Shown here: positions 1-7,674 of the stretch, piece by piece | How the letters are laid out: each line of letters opens with the position of its first letter | How positions within the stretch are numbered: position 1 is the first letter of the stretch | Assembly (NCBI GenBank): GCA_025456495.1 | Contig: JALOKO010000061.1 | Location: 1-11,656 of the forward strand | DNA length: 11,656 nucleotides | Source: Bryobacterales bacterium | GTDB taxonomy: Bacteria > Acidobacteriota > Terriglobia > Bryobacterales > Bryobacteraceae | Direction of reading: 5' to 3' | Notes under the pieces: model-generated | The model's database searches: none | The model's input: only the letters and a program-made list of their open reading frames with translations | What the model was told of the DNA's origin: nothing | Translations under genes and position numbers: made by a program

Positions 1-1
1 A

Positions 2-658
2 TCTTTGTTAAAGGTGCTCGCCCTAGTGGCGTACCTGGGAGCGGCAGCGCTGTGCTTGGGGTCCGGGGAACTGCGCCGAATGGATGGCGTGCGGAAGCTG
101 CTGGCGCTGACGGTGGTGTACTTCGGGGCGATGGCGGTATTTAACCAGAAGTTGACCTATTACCTGATCCATATCGTGCCGATGTACGCGGCGCTGCTAG
201 CGGTAGCAGTGTGGTGGCTCTGGGAGAAGCGGCCGCGTTGGCGGATGGCGCTGGCGGTGGGGGTGGTAGGGCTGATCGGGGTGGAAATGACTGGGATTGC
301 GGCCAAGGCGATGACGCGATCTTACATCGCGGCGCAACGGGAACTGGTGCGGTACGTGCGGGAGCAGGCGCGGCCCGGGGACCTGATCATCGGGACGGCG
401 GCGCTGTTATACGAGATGGACTTCGATCCGCGACTGTGCGACGACCCGTATCTGGGGACCCGTTCGGGCCGGGTACCCGATGTCATCATCATCGAAAACC
501 TGTACCGGCCGCTGTACGGAGCGTGGCGAACGGAGCGACCTGAAGATTTCGCGCGGATCGCGGCGCGGATGGCCGAATACCGGAAAGTAAGGCAGATCGA
601 CGAGTATGAAGTGTATCTCCGGGCCGAGCGGACAGGCCTGGAAGCGAGGACCCATTGA
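2..658 (+). CDS. C-terminal part of a GT-C (GT39/ArnT-like) membrane glycosyltransferase, 5'-truncated by window edge
   Basis: The reading frame is open to the first base of the window, so the true start lies upstream and the TTG at 5 is not a credible start. The visible 218 residues hold about four hydrophobic helices (near fragment residues 2-19, 32-48, 52-73 and 82-100). A soluble tail follows, with PGDLIIGTAALLYEMDFD and a PDVIIIENLY strand. Hydrophobic spans followed by a short soluble C-terminal domain are typical of GT39/ArnT-like enzymes, which move a sugar from a polyprenyl-phosphate carrier to a periplasmic acceptor. The catalytic loop that would prove this is outside the window. 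The stop overlaps the next gene's start by 4 bp (TTGA). That gene looks like a polyprenyl-phosphate sugar synthase, which supports the call. Family inferred from architecture and context; substrate unknown. Confidence 0.6.
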   Translation, partial: SLLKVLALVAYLGAAALCLGSGELRRMDGVRKLLALTVVYFGAMAVFNQKLTYYLIHIVPMYAALLAVAVWWLWEKRPRWRMALAVGVVGLIGVEMTGIAAKAMTRSYIAAQRELVRYVREQARPGDLIIGTAALLYEMDFDPRLCDDPYLGTRSGRVPDVIIIENLYRPLYGAWRTERPEDFARIAARMAEYRKVRQIDEYEVYLRAERTGLEARTH

Positions 659-1401
659 AATCTCCCTGTACGATTGTGATTCCTTGCTATAACGAGGCGG
701 CGCGTTTTCCGGTCGAGGATTTTCTGACGTTTGCCGGGACGCATCCGGAGATCCGGTTCTTGCTGGTGAATGATGGCAGCAAGGACGAGACCATGGCGCT
801 GCTGCAGCGGTTGCGGGCTGGGCGGGAAGAGCAGATCGAGGTGCTGGATCAGCGGGTGAATGGAGGTAAGGGGGAGGCGGTTCGTTGCGGAATGCTGCGG
901 GCGCTGGAGCAGGAGGGTTGCTTGTACGCTGGATTCTGGGACGCCGACATGGCGACACCGCTGGAAGCGATCGGAGAGTTGACTGAGGTGCTGGCGAAGC
1001 GTCCCGGAGTAATGATGATCTTCGGCGCACGGGTGAAACTGCTGGGACGGCGGGTGGAACGGCGTGCTGTGCGGCACTACCTGGGACGGGTATTCGCGAC
1101 AACAGTATCGGTGTTGTTAAAGCTGCCCATATACGACACACAGTGTGGGGCGAAGCTATTCCGGGTTACGCCGAGGATGCGGGAACTGTTTGCCGATCCA
1201 TACTGCTCGCGGTGGGTTTTCGATGTCGAGATCATCGCCCGGTTTATCCGGCAGCAGCGCTACGACATGGCGGCGGTGGCTGAGGCGATCTATGAGTTTC
1301 CGCTGCAGGAGTGGAGAGACGTCGCGGGTTCCAAAGTGCGTCCGAAGGACTTTTTCCGGGCCTTTTTCGATGTCCTGCGGATTCGCCGGCTCTATTTCTA
1401 G
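655..1401 (+). CDS. GT2 family glycosyltransferase, Alg5/polyprenyl-phosphate glycosyl synthase type
   Basis: This 248-residue protein is a GT-A fold family 2 transferase. It shows the nucleotide-binding start TIVIPCYNEAARF (residues 6-18), LLVNDGSKDET (36-46), NGGKGEAVRCGM, and the DAD metal-binding motif in FWDADMATP. A further block, YDTQCGAKLF followed by WVFDVEIIARF and GSKV, is characteristic of dolichyl/polyprenyl-phosphate glucosyltransferases of the Alg5 kind. No membrane helix is obvious. The TTG at 655 is the only in-frame start that keeps the first beta strand. It overlaps the upstream stop and has GGAAGCGAGGA just before it. Expected reaction: NDP-sugar plus polyprenyl phosphate gives a polyprenyl-P-sugar at the cytoplasmic membrane, probably for the upstream GT-C enzyme. 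The sugar cannot be read from the sequence. Confidence 0.85.
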   Translation: MKSPCTIVIPCYNEAARFPVEDFLTFAGTHPEIRFLLVNDGSKDETMALLQRLRAGREEQIEVLDQRVNGGKGEAVRCGMLRALEQEGCLYAGFWDADMATPLEAIGELTEVLAKRPGVMMIFGARVKLLGRRVERRAVRHYLGRVFATTVSVLLKLPIYDTQCGAKLFRVTPRMRELFADPYCSRWVFDVEIIARFIRQQRYDMAAVAEAIYEFPLQEWRDVAGSKVRPKDFFRAFFDVLRIRRLYF

Positions 1402-1414
1402 GGCCGGCGATTTT
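1383..1414 (+). terminator. Rho-independent terminator overlapping the end of the GT2 gene
   Basis: A perfect 8-bp inverted repeat, TCGCCGGC (1383-1390) and GCCGGCGA (1403-1410), encloses a 12-base loop and is followed at once by TTTT. The stem starts inside the last codons of the GT2 gene and the stop codon lies in the loop. On the opposite strand no T tract follows the stem, so it should work for the + strand unit only. The converging dehydrogenase gene ends 81 bp further on. Confidence 0.7.
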
Positions 1415-1482
1415 GCCTCGTGCCAGCTGATTTCAGTAGGCGGGAGAGGTAAAGATCAGGAGCGGGATACGGTGTTGCTCCG

Positions 1483-2754
1483 TTAGAGACGGGTGAAGTC
1501 GAGCACAGGCAGACCGCTGGCCTGGATGCGGTCAGCAGCTACTTCGCCGGGGGATTGCGTCAGCACGATCACTTCGCTGCTGGCAATCATCTCGTCAACC
1601 GAGGGCACGACGAGCTTGCCAATATGAGGGACGGCAGCAAAGACAAAGTTGCGGTTGGTGCCGTAGATCTCGTCGAGCTTGATATGAGGATCGAAGACAA
1701 AGAGCTTGCGGCCCTTGCCGTAGATCTGTTCAATGAGTGTGACGACAGGGCTTTCGCGCAGGTCATCAGTGTTTTCCTTAAAGGCGAGGCCGAAGACACC
1801 GACGCGTTCCTTTCCGGTATCAAGGACGGCCTGGATCGAACGCTGCAGGTGACGGGAATTGCTGGGCAGGACGGCCTCGAGCATGGGGAGCGAGAGATCG
1901 AGACGCCCGGCGCGGTAGGTGAGAGCGCGGAGATCCTTCGGCAGGCAGGAGCCGCCGAAAGCGAAACCCGGGCGGAGATAGGCGGTCGAGATGTTGAGCT
2001 TTTCGTCGCGACAGAGAGTTTCCATGACCTCGGAAGGCGAAACGCCGAGGGAGGTACAGAGCGAACCGAATTCGTTGGCGAAGGAGATTTTGACCGCGTG
2101 GAAAGCGTTACAACCGTACTTGATAGCCTCGGCGGTACGGAGGCTGACCTCGCAGGTGGGGAAGCCAAGCGGGTCGTACAGCGAGGCGACGGTGCGGACG
2201 GCGTCCTTGTCCTCACCGCCAACAACGACAAGGGAGGGGACAAGGAAGTCCTTGACGGCAGTGCCTTCGCGAAGAAATTCGGGGTTGGCAACGACGACGG
2301 TATTCGATTCGGAGCCGAGAGCAGGAAGAACGATATCGTCGCAGGTGCCGGGAAAGACGGTGCTGCGGACTGCGACGATGAGGCGTTTGCTGTGAGTCTC
2401 CGGAGACTGCCGGGAGCGGGCACCGCGGATTTCGGCGGTAGCGCGTTCGAGTTGCTCGGTGCTGAGGTTGCCGTTGCGGGCCGAGGGAGTGCCGACGCAG
2501 AGGAGAGCGATATCAGCACCCTCTAGGGCGGTATCGATATCGGTAGTAGCGGTAAGCAGGCCAGCGGCAATAGTCTCTTCGATAATTGGCTGCAAACCAG
2601 GTTCATAAAAAGGGGCGCGGCCCTGGAGAACGTTCTCCACTTTGTGGGCATCCTTATCGACGCCGGCAACGCGGACGCCCATCTTGGCCAGACAGGCGGC
2701 AGTGACGCAGCCAACATAGCCCATGCCCAAAACCGCTACTTTTAGGGGGTTCAT
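1483..2754 (-). CDS. Nucleotide-sugar 6-dehydrogenase, GDP-mannose dehydrogenase (AlgD)-like
   Basis: The 423-residue protein is a UDP-glucose/GDP-mannose dehydrogenase family member, which oxidises a sugar nucleotide to its uronic acid with two NAD+. Visible motifs are the Rossmann GMGYVG (10-15), VGTPS (88-91), VRSTVFPGT (129-137), NPEFLREGTAVKD (157-169), AEAIKYGCN (208-216, with the conserved Lys and Asn), the catalytic Cys270 in PGFAFGGSCLPKD, and DLRESP (331-336). The RPGFAFGGSCLPKD-RALTYRA block resembles AlgD more than common UDP-glucose dehydrogenases, so GDP-mannose is the better guess. The substrate still needs proof. The ATG at 2754 is chosen because it overlaps the upstream stop as ATGA, has AAGGATGG before it and puts the Rossmann strand at residue 5. 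Starts up to 9 codons upstream are possible. It is the last gene of a minus-strand unit. Confidence 0.9.
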   Translation of the reverse strand: MNPLKVAVLGMGYVGCVTAACLAKMGVRVAGVDKDAHKVENVLQGRAPFYEPGLQPIIEETIAAGLLTATTDIDTALEGADIALLCVGTPSARNGNLSTEQLERATAEIRGARSRQSPETHSKRLIVAVRSTVFPGTCDDIVLPALGSESNTVVVANPEFLREGTAVKDFLVPSLVVVGGEDKDAVRTVASLYDPLGFPTCEVSLRTAEAIKYGCNAFHAVKISFANEFGSLCTSLGVSPSEVMETLCRDEKLNISTAYLRPGFAFGGSCLPKDLRALTYRAGRLDLSLPMLEAVLPSNSRHLQRSIQAVLDTGKERVGVFGLAFKENTDDLRESPVVTLIEQIYGKGRKLFVFDPHIKLDEIYGTNRNFVFAAVPHIGKLVVPSVDEMIASSEVIVLTQSPGEVAADRIQASGLPVLDFTRL

Positions 2755-3365
2755 TTTATCCATCCTTGCCATCGGTACCAAGCAAGCTTGGCCGTTTCTT
2801 CAGCCAGACCGAGAAAGACGGTCCAGCGCAATCGCCAGTTATTGTTGCGTTTGATCGCATCCGGGACGGGATATGCGATCGCCTCCACGCCGGCCTGGCG
2901 GAAAGAACGCCGAGCGCGAAGCATATGAAAATCGCTGGTAACGAGCACAGGGCGGGCGCCGGTGGGCAGAAGGCGGGCGGTGTGTACGGCGTTTTCACGA
3001 GTTGTCTGCGAGTCGGTTTCCATACGGATCGCCACCGGCGGGATGCCATGCGCGAGAAGGTAGAGGCGCATGGGGTGAGCACCAGGATCCTGACCGACAA
3101 GATTCGACCCGCTAACGATCACCTCGCGAAAGCGCCCTTCGCGCCAGAGCCAAACCGCATAAACGCAGCGCCAGAAAGACATTTCGCCAAGGGTCCGGTC
3201 ATCGATCGTATCTCCGCCCAGCACAACCATGATCTCGCCCTGCGGGCTGTCGAAACCATCCGAGAGCCACCCGGCCCACCAAGCATTGACCGGAGTCAAT
3301 GTCACAATCAGCAGGAGCATACCGGCGGCCCAAACACCACGATGCACCAAACGCAAAAGTCGCAC
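2751..3365 (-). CDS. YdcF/SanA-like DUF218 membrane protein
   Basis: The protein has 204 residues: one N-terminal membrane helix (about 9-31), then a DUF218 domain expected to lie outside the cytoplasm. Family motifs visible are VVLGGD (47-52), a polar DSQTTRENA segment (118-126) and LVTSDFHMLRARRSF (141-155). DUF218 proteins (YdcF, SanA, ElyC) have roles in envelope or cell-wall polysaccharide metabolism, with no firmly settled reaction. The start is a GTG with a weak ribosome site. The stop overlaps the dehydrogenase ATG by 4 bp, so the two are probably translationally coupled. It lies 55 bp downstream of the heparinase-family gene, so all three are likely one transcript. A role in polymer handling is inference from context. 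Confidence 0.85.
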   Translation of the reverse strand: MRLLRLVHRGVWAAGMLLLIVTLTPVNAWWAGWLSDGFDSPQGEIMVVLGGDTIDDRTLGEMSFWRCVYAVWLWREGRFREVIVSGSNLVGQDPGAHPMRLYLLAHGIPPVAIRMETDSQTTRENAVHTARLLPTGARPVLVTSDFHMLRARRSFRQAGVEAIAYPVPDAIKRNNNWRLRWTVFLGLAEETAKLAWYRWQGWIK

Positions 3366-3420
3366 TTGCTGACCAGTATCCCACGGTCTTACTATCGGTT
3401 CGGGACGGGCAAATCTATAG

Positions 3421-5214
3421 TCAGCCGAGGCGAATTATGGTTCGCCAATGGCACGGGAGGGGCCCCCGAGCGCGACGGACGGCGACCGGGGCAGAACGGC
3501 ACTGCCCGAGTGCGTCGGAACGCCGACTAAACTCGCCACCTTCTTCGGCGACAGGAGTCTGACCGTCACAGAAACGGAAACGGGCAGCGGCGGCCGCAGT
3601 GCCGAGGTGCCAGAACTGTTCAATAAGGGGTACCGCACCGGAGGGGCCTTCGACGATGTCGTCGATGACGAGGGCATCGGAATCGAGATGAATCCGCCGG
3701 CGGTGCGTGTAGCCATGCGCGCGGCAAATGGCTTCGGCGGAATCGTCCGAAGCAGCGATGAGGCTAACTTCGGGACGGCCGTTCCAGGCGAATGGACCGG
3801 CGGGTACGGCTTGGTCGTGGCCATCGATACGAATGGTGTTGTGGGCGGCCGAGGAGCGAAAGTAGTCCCGAAGGATAGGATCGGCGATGTAGGTGCAGGT
3901 ACCGGAGTCGGCCAGGACCTCCTCGCCGGCGGTCCAGAGGAGGATCTGGAGAGCGTCGGAATGGGAGTGACCAGCGCGGAATGGACCGAAGCCGCCGGCG
4001 TCGAATAGAACGGTGTGGTGGACGCCGTCGCCCAGTCGGACAAGGCCGGAATCGGGGAAGACAACCGGTTGGGGAGGGATACCGGGAGCAGAGTGGGAGA
4101 AGACACGGGGTCCGAGCCACCAAGCGGCGATTTCGGGCAGGTCGGCGGGATCGCAAGGGAAGACGGGGTCGGAGAGATGAACGGCGGCTGCCGCGAGAGA
4201 GGCGCGGGCAAAACGGCGACGCTCGCCATAAGGGTGGAAGAGGCGGCCGCCGTCGTCATCGCCGATCAGTGGCAGCGAACCGCCAGGGAGGTTAAGAGCA
4301 TGAAGGTAGCGGGCCATGGCGGCTAGAGGCGGGGAGGCGGAGGAACAGAGCAGGTTATGGAAGAGGAGAAGATCAAAGGCGTAGAGATGGTAGTAGCTGG
4401 AAAGCTCGAAATGCGCGCCGGATGGAAGGATCTGGAGGGCGGTCTGGCGGGCAGTTTCGGCGGCGCCAATTCGGCGCCAACGGTTGGCGCGAGGCCAATC
4501 GGGGAACAAGGCGCCAAGGGCGTGCAGAACAATCGCTTCACCAAGCACGTGGGTGTTCGGGGAGAAGTAGATCGATAGGTTGTATTCGAGGTGGCAGCCA
4601 TGCTGGTAGAGGCCGGTGAGAAGGGCGGCACGGGTGGCGGGAGGAAGGGCGGCGCCACAGAGGTGCCAGATCCAGATCCAGTTGAGGGCGCGGAAGGCGA
4701 CTTCGAGAGCGCTGGTCCAGTTCATGCCCCGCTGGAAGGGATTTTGTTCGTGCCAAGAGGCAAGTTGAGCAGCGATGGCGTCGAGGTAATCGGGCCGGGG
4801 ATCCAGGCGCCACGCTTGAGCAAGGAGAACGAGATGGTGGTGGCGGTTGAGTTCCCAGAGGAATTTGTGGTCACCAGCGCGGGAGAAGTCGAGGTAGGGG
4901 ATACGGCGGAAGTAGCCGGGTGGAAGTTCGTGGCCGTGAACGGGATCGCGACGCCATTGGATGGGGGTGGGGATATCGATGTGTGTGCCGAGGAGAGGGA
5001 AATGGCCGTCCAGAATGGAGGCGGCGAGGCTGGCAATGGAGTCGGCGTAGGGGGTTGAACGCAGAGCGGCGGCAACGGCGGCAGGATCGGGAAGAGGAAA
5101 CGGGGAGGGAGGCGAGAGGGCGGGTGTGGGAGGGAAGAGGTAGAGTATGAAGTTGGCGATTTCCTGGCGGAGACGGAAAGCGATTTCGCGGGGACTGCGC
5201 AGGTAGCGTTTCAA
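3421..5214 (-). CDS. Heparinase II/III family protein (probable polysaccharide lyase)
   Basis: The 597-residue product has an alpha-helical N-terminal toroid-like part (about 50-350) with MNWTSALEVAFRALNW, SPNTHVLGEA (218-227) and SGAHFELSSYYHLY (265-278). A beta-rich C-terminal heparinase II/III domain follows, with GHSHSDALQ (415-423) and RSSAAHNTIRIDG (453-465). These are the His/Tyr-rich blocks of the family, which cleaves uronate-containing polymers by beta-elimination. No clear signal peptide is seen; residues 20-50 are hydrophobic, then proline-rich. The TTG at 5214 gives the typical start MKRYLRSPREIAFRLRQE, with a poor ribosome site. The C-terminus (ARGPLPCHWRTIIRL) reads like the usual family end, so I see no frameshift. 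The coding strand is markedly C-rich. It is first in the minus-strand unit with the YdcF-like and AlgD-like genes, which fits trimming of a uronate-containing exopolysaccharide. The actual substrate is unknown. Confidence 0.85.
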   Translation of the reverse strand: MKRYLRSPREIAFRLRQEIANFILYLFPPTPALSPPSPFPLPDPAAVAAALRSTPYADSIASLAASILDGHFPLLGTHIDIPTPIQWRRDPVHGHELPPGYFRRIPYLDFSRAGDHKFLWELNRHHHLVLLAQAWRLDPRPDYLDAIAAQLASWHEQNPFQRGMNWTSALEVAFRALNWIWIWHLCGAALPPATRAALLTGLYQHGCHLEYNLSIYFSPNTHVLGEAIVLHALGALFPDWPRANRWRRIGAAETARQTALQILPSGAHFELSSYYHLYAFDLLLFHNLLCSSASPPLAAMARYLHALNLPGGSLPLIGDDDGGRLFHPYGERRRFARASLAAAAVHLSDPVFPCDPADLPEIAAWWLGPRVFSHSAPGIPPQPVVFPDSGLVRLGDGVHHTVLFDAGGFGPFRAGHSHSDALQILLWTAGEEVLADSGTCTYIADPILRDYFRSSAAHNTIRIDGHDQAVPAGPFAWNGRPEVSLIAASDDSAEAICRAHGYTHRRRIHLDSDALVIDDIVEGPSGAVPLIEQFWHLGTAAAAARFRFCDGQTPVAEEGGEFSRRSDALGQCRSAPVAVRRARGPLPCHWRTIIRLG

Positions 5215-5222
5215 AACGCCTA

Positions 5223-5262
5223 TTGTAACCCGGCCTAGTTATATACTTATAATCAGTAGTTT
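5223..5262. promoter_or_regulatory. Divergent promoter region between the heparinase-family and flippase genes
   Basis: The short gap between the two divergent starts is the most AT-rich stretch of the left half. On the + strand a perfect TATAAT lies at 5248-5253, 28 bases before the flippase ATG. A loose TTGTAA (4/6) at 5223-5228 would be its -35, with a long 19-base spacer. On the - strand TATAAG (complement of 5246-5251) could be the -10 for the lyase unit, with only a poor -35. The two -10 elements overlap, so the promoters would compete. Confidence 0.45.
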
Positions 5263-5281
5263 ATTGAGTGTATCGAGAGTA

Positions 5282-6553
5282 ATGAAGAAACGGCTGCTGG
5301 AGATCATGGCGAATCCGCTGGCGCGGAACGCGGCGGCGCTGTATGGTCTCCAGTTGGCCGACTACCTGGTGCCGATGGTTACGCTGTCCTATCTGGCGCG
5401 GGCGCTGGGGAAGGATGCGTGGGGGGAAGTGCTTTACGCGCAGGGATTTGCGTTGTGGCTAACCTTGTTGTTTGAGTATGGGTTCCAGCTGTCGGCGACG
5501 CGCGAAATTGCGCGGACCCGGGGGGAAAAGGAGGCGTTGGGGAATATCGTGGCCGGGGTAGCTGGGGCGTCAGTGCTACTGACCATGGGGAGCGTGGCGG
5601 TGGCCTTGGCTGGTTTTGCGGCAATCGATGTGTTTCGGGAGCGGCCGCTTTATCTTTGGCTGGCCTGGGGAATCGCGCTGACAACGGGGTTAAGACCGTT
5701 GTGGTACTTCCAGGGACTAGAAAAGATGACGTGGCCGGCGCTTTGGAATGGAATTTCGCGAGTCGGAGGGGCAAGTGCCCTGTTTGTTTTCGTCCATTCG
5801 GCCGATGATGCCTATTGGGTGCTCGCTTTGCAATTGATCGGATCGAGTGCCGTGATGATCGCGATGTGGCAGCGTGTATATTCGGAGATACCGTTCCGGC
5901 GACCGGATCTGGCGGCGGCAACGGGCGCCTTGCGGCAGGGTTGGCGGCTATTCTTATTCCGTAGCGCGGTAAGTTTGTACACAACCGCGAACACTGTTTT
6001 ATTGGGATGGTTTGTGGCACCTTCAGGGGTGGCGGCCTACGCGGCGCCAGAGCGGTTGATCAAAGCCGGACAGGGGCTGATCTGGCCGTTGTCGCAAGTA
6101 CTGTACCCGCGGATGAACCGGCTGGCGGCGAGCGATGAGGCGGGAGCCGCCCGGATGGCGCGTGTGGCGCTGGCAGTAATCGGGGGTGGTGGGGTGGCGG
6201 CTGGCCTAGCGACGGCGGCCGCAGCTCCGTGGATCGTGCGTTGGCTATTCGGAACGGGTTACGAGGAGGCCGTGGGCGTGCTTCGGCTGCTGGCCCTGTT
6301 GCTGCCTCTGGTGGCAGCGAGCAATGTATTAGGCATTCAGTGGATGCTGCCACAGGGAATGGACGGTGTTTTTAACCGGATCATTCTGACAGCGGGGGTG
6401 GTGAACGTAGGGCTGGCGTGCATGCTGGCTCCGACGATGGGGGCGTGGGGAATGGCGTTGGCGGTCGTACTGGCCGAGGCGCTCGTGCTGGCTGGGCAAA
6501 CGGTGGCGATTGCCCGATCGAAAAATCCATTTTGGAAGATACGACATTCATGA
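5282..6553 (+). CDS. Wzx-type polysaccharide flippase (oligosaccharide flippase family)
   Basis: The 423-residue, highly hydrophobic protein has roughly a dozen membrane helices. Its start, NAAALYGLQLADYLVPMVTLSYLARALG...WG, is typical of the RfbX/Wzx polysaccharide biosynthesis family. Further family-like features are LRPLWYFQGLEKM near residue 140 and the APERLIKAGQGLIWPLSQVLYPRM block near 255-280. Such proteins flip undecaprenyl-linked oligosaccharide units across the inner membrane. The ATG at 5282 is preferred over the in-frame TTG at 5264: GAGAG precedes it closely, and the TTG would lie almost on the predicted transcription start. The stop overlaps the glf start as ATGA (6550-6553), so flippase and mutase are likely made together. 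No chain-length regulator or Wzy is visible in the window. Confidence 0.9.
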   Translation: MKKRLLEIMANPLARNAAALYGLQLADYLVPMVTLSYLARALGKDAWGEVLYAQGFALWLTLLFEYGFQLSATREIARTRGEKEALGNIVAGVAGASVLLTMGSVAVALAGFAAIDVFRERPLYLWLAWGIALTTGLRPLWYFQGLEKMTWPALWNGISRVGGASALFVFVHSADDAYWVLALQLIGSSAVMIAMWQRVYSEIPFRRPDLAAATGALRQGWRLFLFRSAVSLYTTANTVLLGWFVAPSGVAAYAAPERLIKAGQGLIWPLSQVLYPRMNRLAASDEAGAARMARVALAVIGGGGVAAGLATAAAAPWIVRWLFGTGYEEAVGVLRLLALLLPLVAASNVLGIQWMLPQGMDGVFNRIILTAGVVNVGLACMLAPTMGAWGMALAVVLAEALVLAGQTVAIARSKNPFWKIRHS

Positions 6554-7674
6554 AAGTTGATTGGCTGATAGTAGGAGCTGGCTTCACGGGTGCTACGCTG
6601 GCCGAGCGGATAGCGAGCCAGCTCAATCAGAAGGTGTTGCTGGTTGACCGGCGGGATCATGTCGGCGGGAACGCCTATGACTACTACAACGAGCACGGGG
6701 TATTGTGCCACCGCTATGGACCGCACATCTTCCACACCAACGCCAAGACGGTGTGGGATTATCTGTCGCAGTTCACCGAATGGCGGCCATACTATCACCA
6801 CGTGCTGGCACACGTGGACGGACGAGCGGTGCCGGTGCCGTTCAACCTAAACACGCTATACACGCTATTTCCGCCGCGGTACGCCGCCAAACTTGAGGAG
6901 TTGTTGACCGGCGAGTATGGGTTCAACGTGAAGGTACCGATCCTGAAGATGCGGGAGAGCACCAACGGCGACTTGGCGGGACTGGCCGATTACATCTACA
7001 AGAACGTATTCCTGCACTACACGCGGAAGCAGTGGGAGCTTGATCCGGACCAGCTGGATCCGTCGGTGACAGGGCGGGTGCCTGTATACATCAGCCGTGA
7101 TGACCGGTATTTTCAGGACAGGTATCAGGCAATGCCGCTGCTCGGCTATACGGAGATGTTCCGGCGAATGCTGGCGCACCCAAACATCCGGATCCTGCTG
7201 CAGACTGACTACCGGGAGGTGCTCGACGGCGTGAAGTTCAACCGGATGATCTACACCGGCCCGCTCGATTCCTATTTCGACTATCTGCACGGGCATCTGC
7301 CCTACAGGAGCCTGCGGTTCGAGTTTCAGACACGGGACACCGAATGGCAACAGGCGGTAGGGACCGTCAACTATCCGAACGAGTATGATTTCACGCGAAT
7401 CACGGAACAGAAGCATCTGACCGGACAAAAGCTGGCGAAAACGACACTGGTGGTCGAGTACCCGCAAATCTACCGGCCCGGGGAGAACGAAGCGTATTAC
7501 CCCATTCCCCGCCCCGAAAACCGCGACCACTATGCAAAATATGAATCCGAAGCAGCAAAGTTGAACGGATCGGTGCTGTTTGCCGGCCGGTTGGCAGACT
7601 ACAAGTACTACAACATGGACCAAGCCTGCGCGCGGGCGCTGAAGCTGTTCGCGACTGAGGTAGTTCGGGGATGA
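6550..7674 (+). CDS. glf: UDP-galactopyranose mutase
   Basis: This flavoenzyme interconverts UDP-galactopyranose and UDP-galactofuranose in the cytoplasm. At 374 residues it has the usual bacterial length. Key elements are the FAD-binding GAGFTG (9-14), RRDHVGGNAYD (34-44), the mutase hallmark YGPHIFHT (56-63), RKQWELDP with the substrate-stacking Trp162, GRVPV (Arg176), RYFQDRYQAMPLLGYTEMF (186-204), DFTRITEQKH (Arg283), and the C-terminal GRLADYKYYNMDQ (346-358). The ATG at 6550 places the FAD motif near the N-terminus. An in-frame ATG at 6418 would add 44 residues inside the flippase gene and is rejected. GGAAG at 6534-6538 is a plausible ribosome site. Both gene borders are ATGA overlaps, so the mutase is tightly coupled to the flippase and to the putative galactofuranosyltransferase. 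Confidence 0.97.
   Translation: MKVDWLIVGAGFTGATLAERIASQLNQKVLLVDRRDHVGGNAYDYYNEHGVLCHRYGPHIFHTNAKTVWDYLSQFTEWRPYYHHVLAHVDGRAVPVPFNLNTLYTLFPPRYAAKLEELLTGEYGFNVKVPILKMRESTNGDLAGLADYIYKNVFLHYTRKQWELDPDQLDPSVTGRVPVYISRDDRYFQDRYQAMPLLGYTEMFRRMLAHPNIRILLQTDYREVLDGVKFNRMIYTGPLDSYFDYLHGHLPYRSLRFEFQTRDTEWQQAVGTVNYPNEYDFTRITEQKHLTGQKLAKTTLVVEYPQIYRPGENEAYYPIPRPENRDHYAKYESEAAKLNGSVLFAGRLADYKYYNMDQACARALKLFATEVVRG

Noticed and set aside
1555..2526. Long + strand reading frame opposite the dehydrogenase gene
   Set aside because: It is a GC-rich antisense shadow of a gene with complete family motifs; the translation has no recognisable domain.
3435..4259. Second - strand frame within the heparinase-family gene, suggesting a frameshift near its 3' end
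   Set aside because: The main frame keeps family-like sequence to its stop (ARGPLPCHWRTIIRL), and the other frame is low-complexity Pro/Ser/Arg.
6418..6549. Upstream ATG extension of glf
   Set aside because: It would place 44 glycine-rich residues before the FAD motif and lie inside the flippase gene. The ATG at 6550 fits family length and the ATGA overlap.
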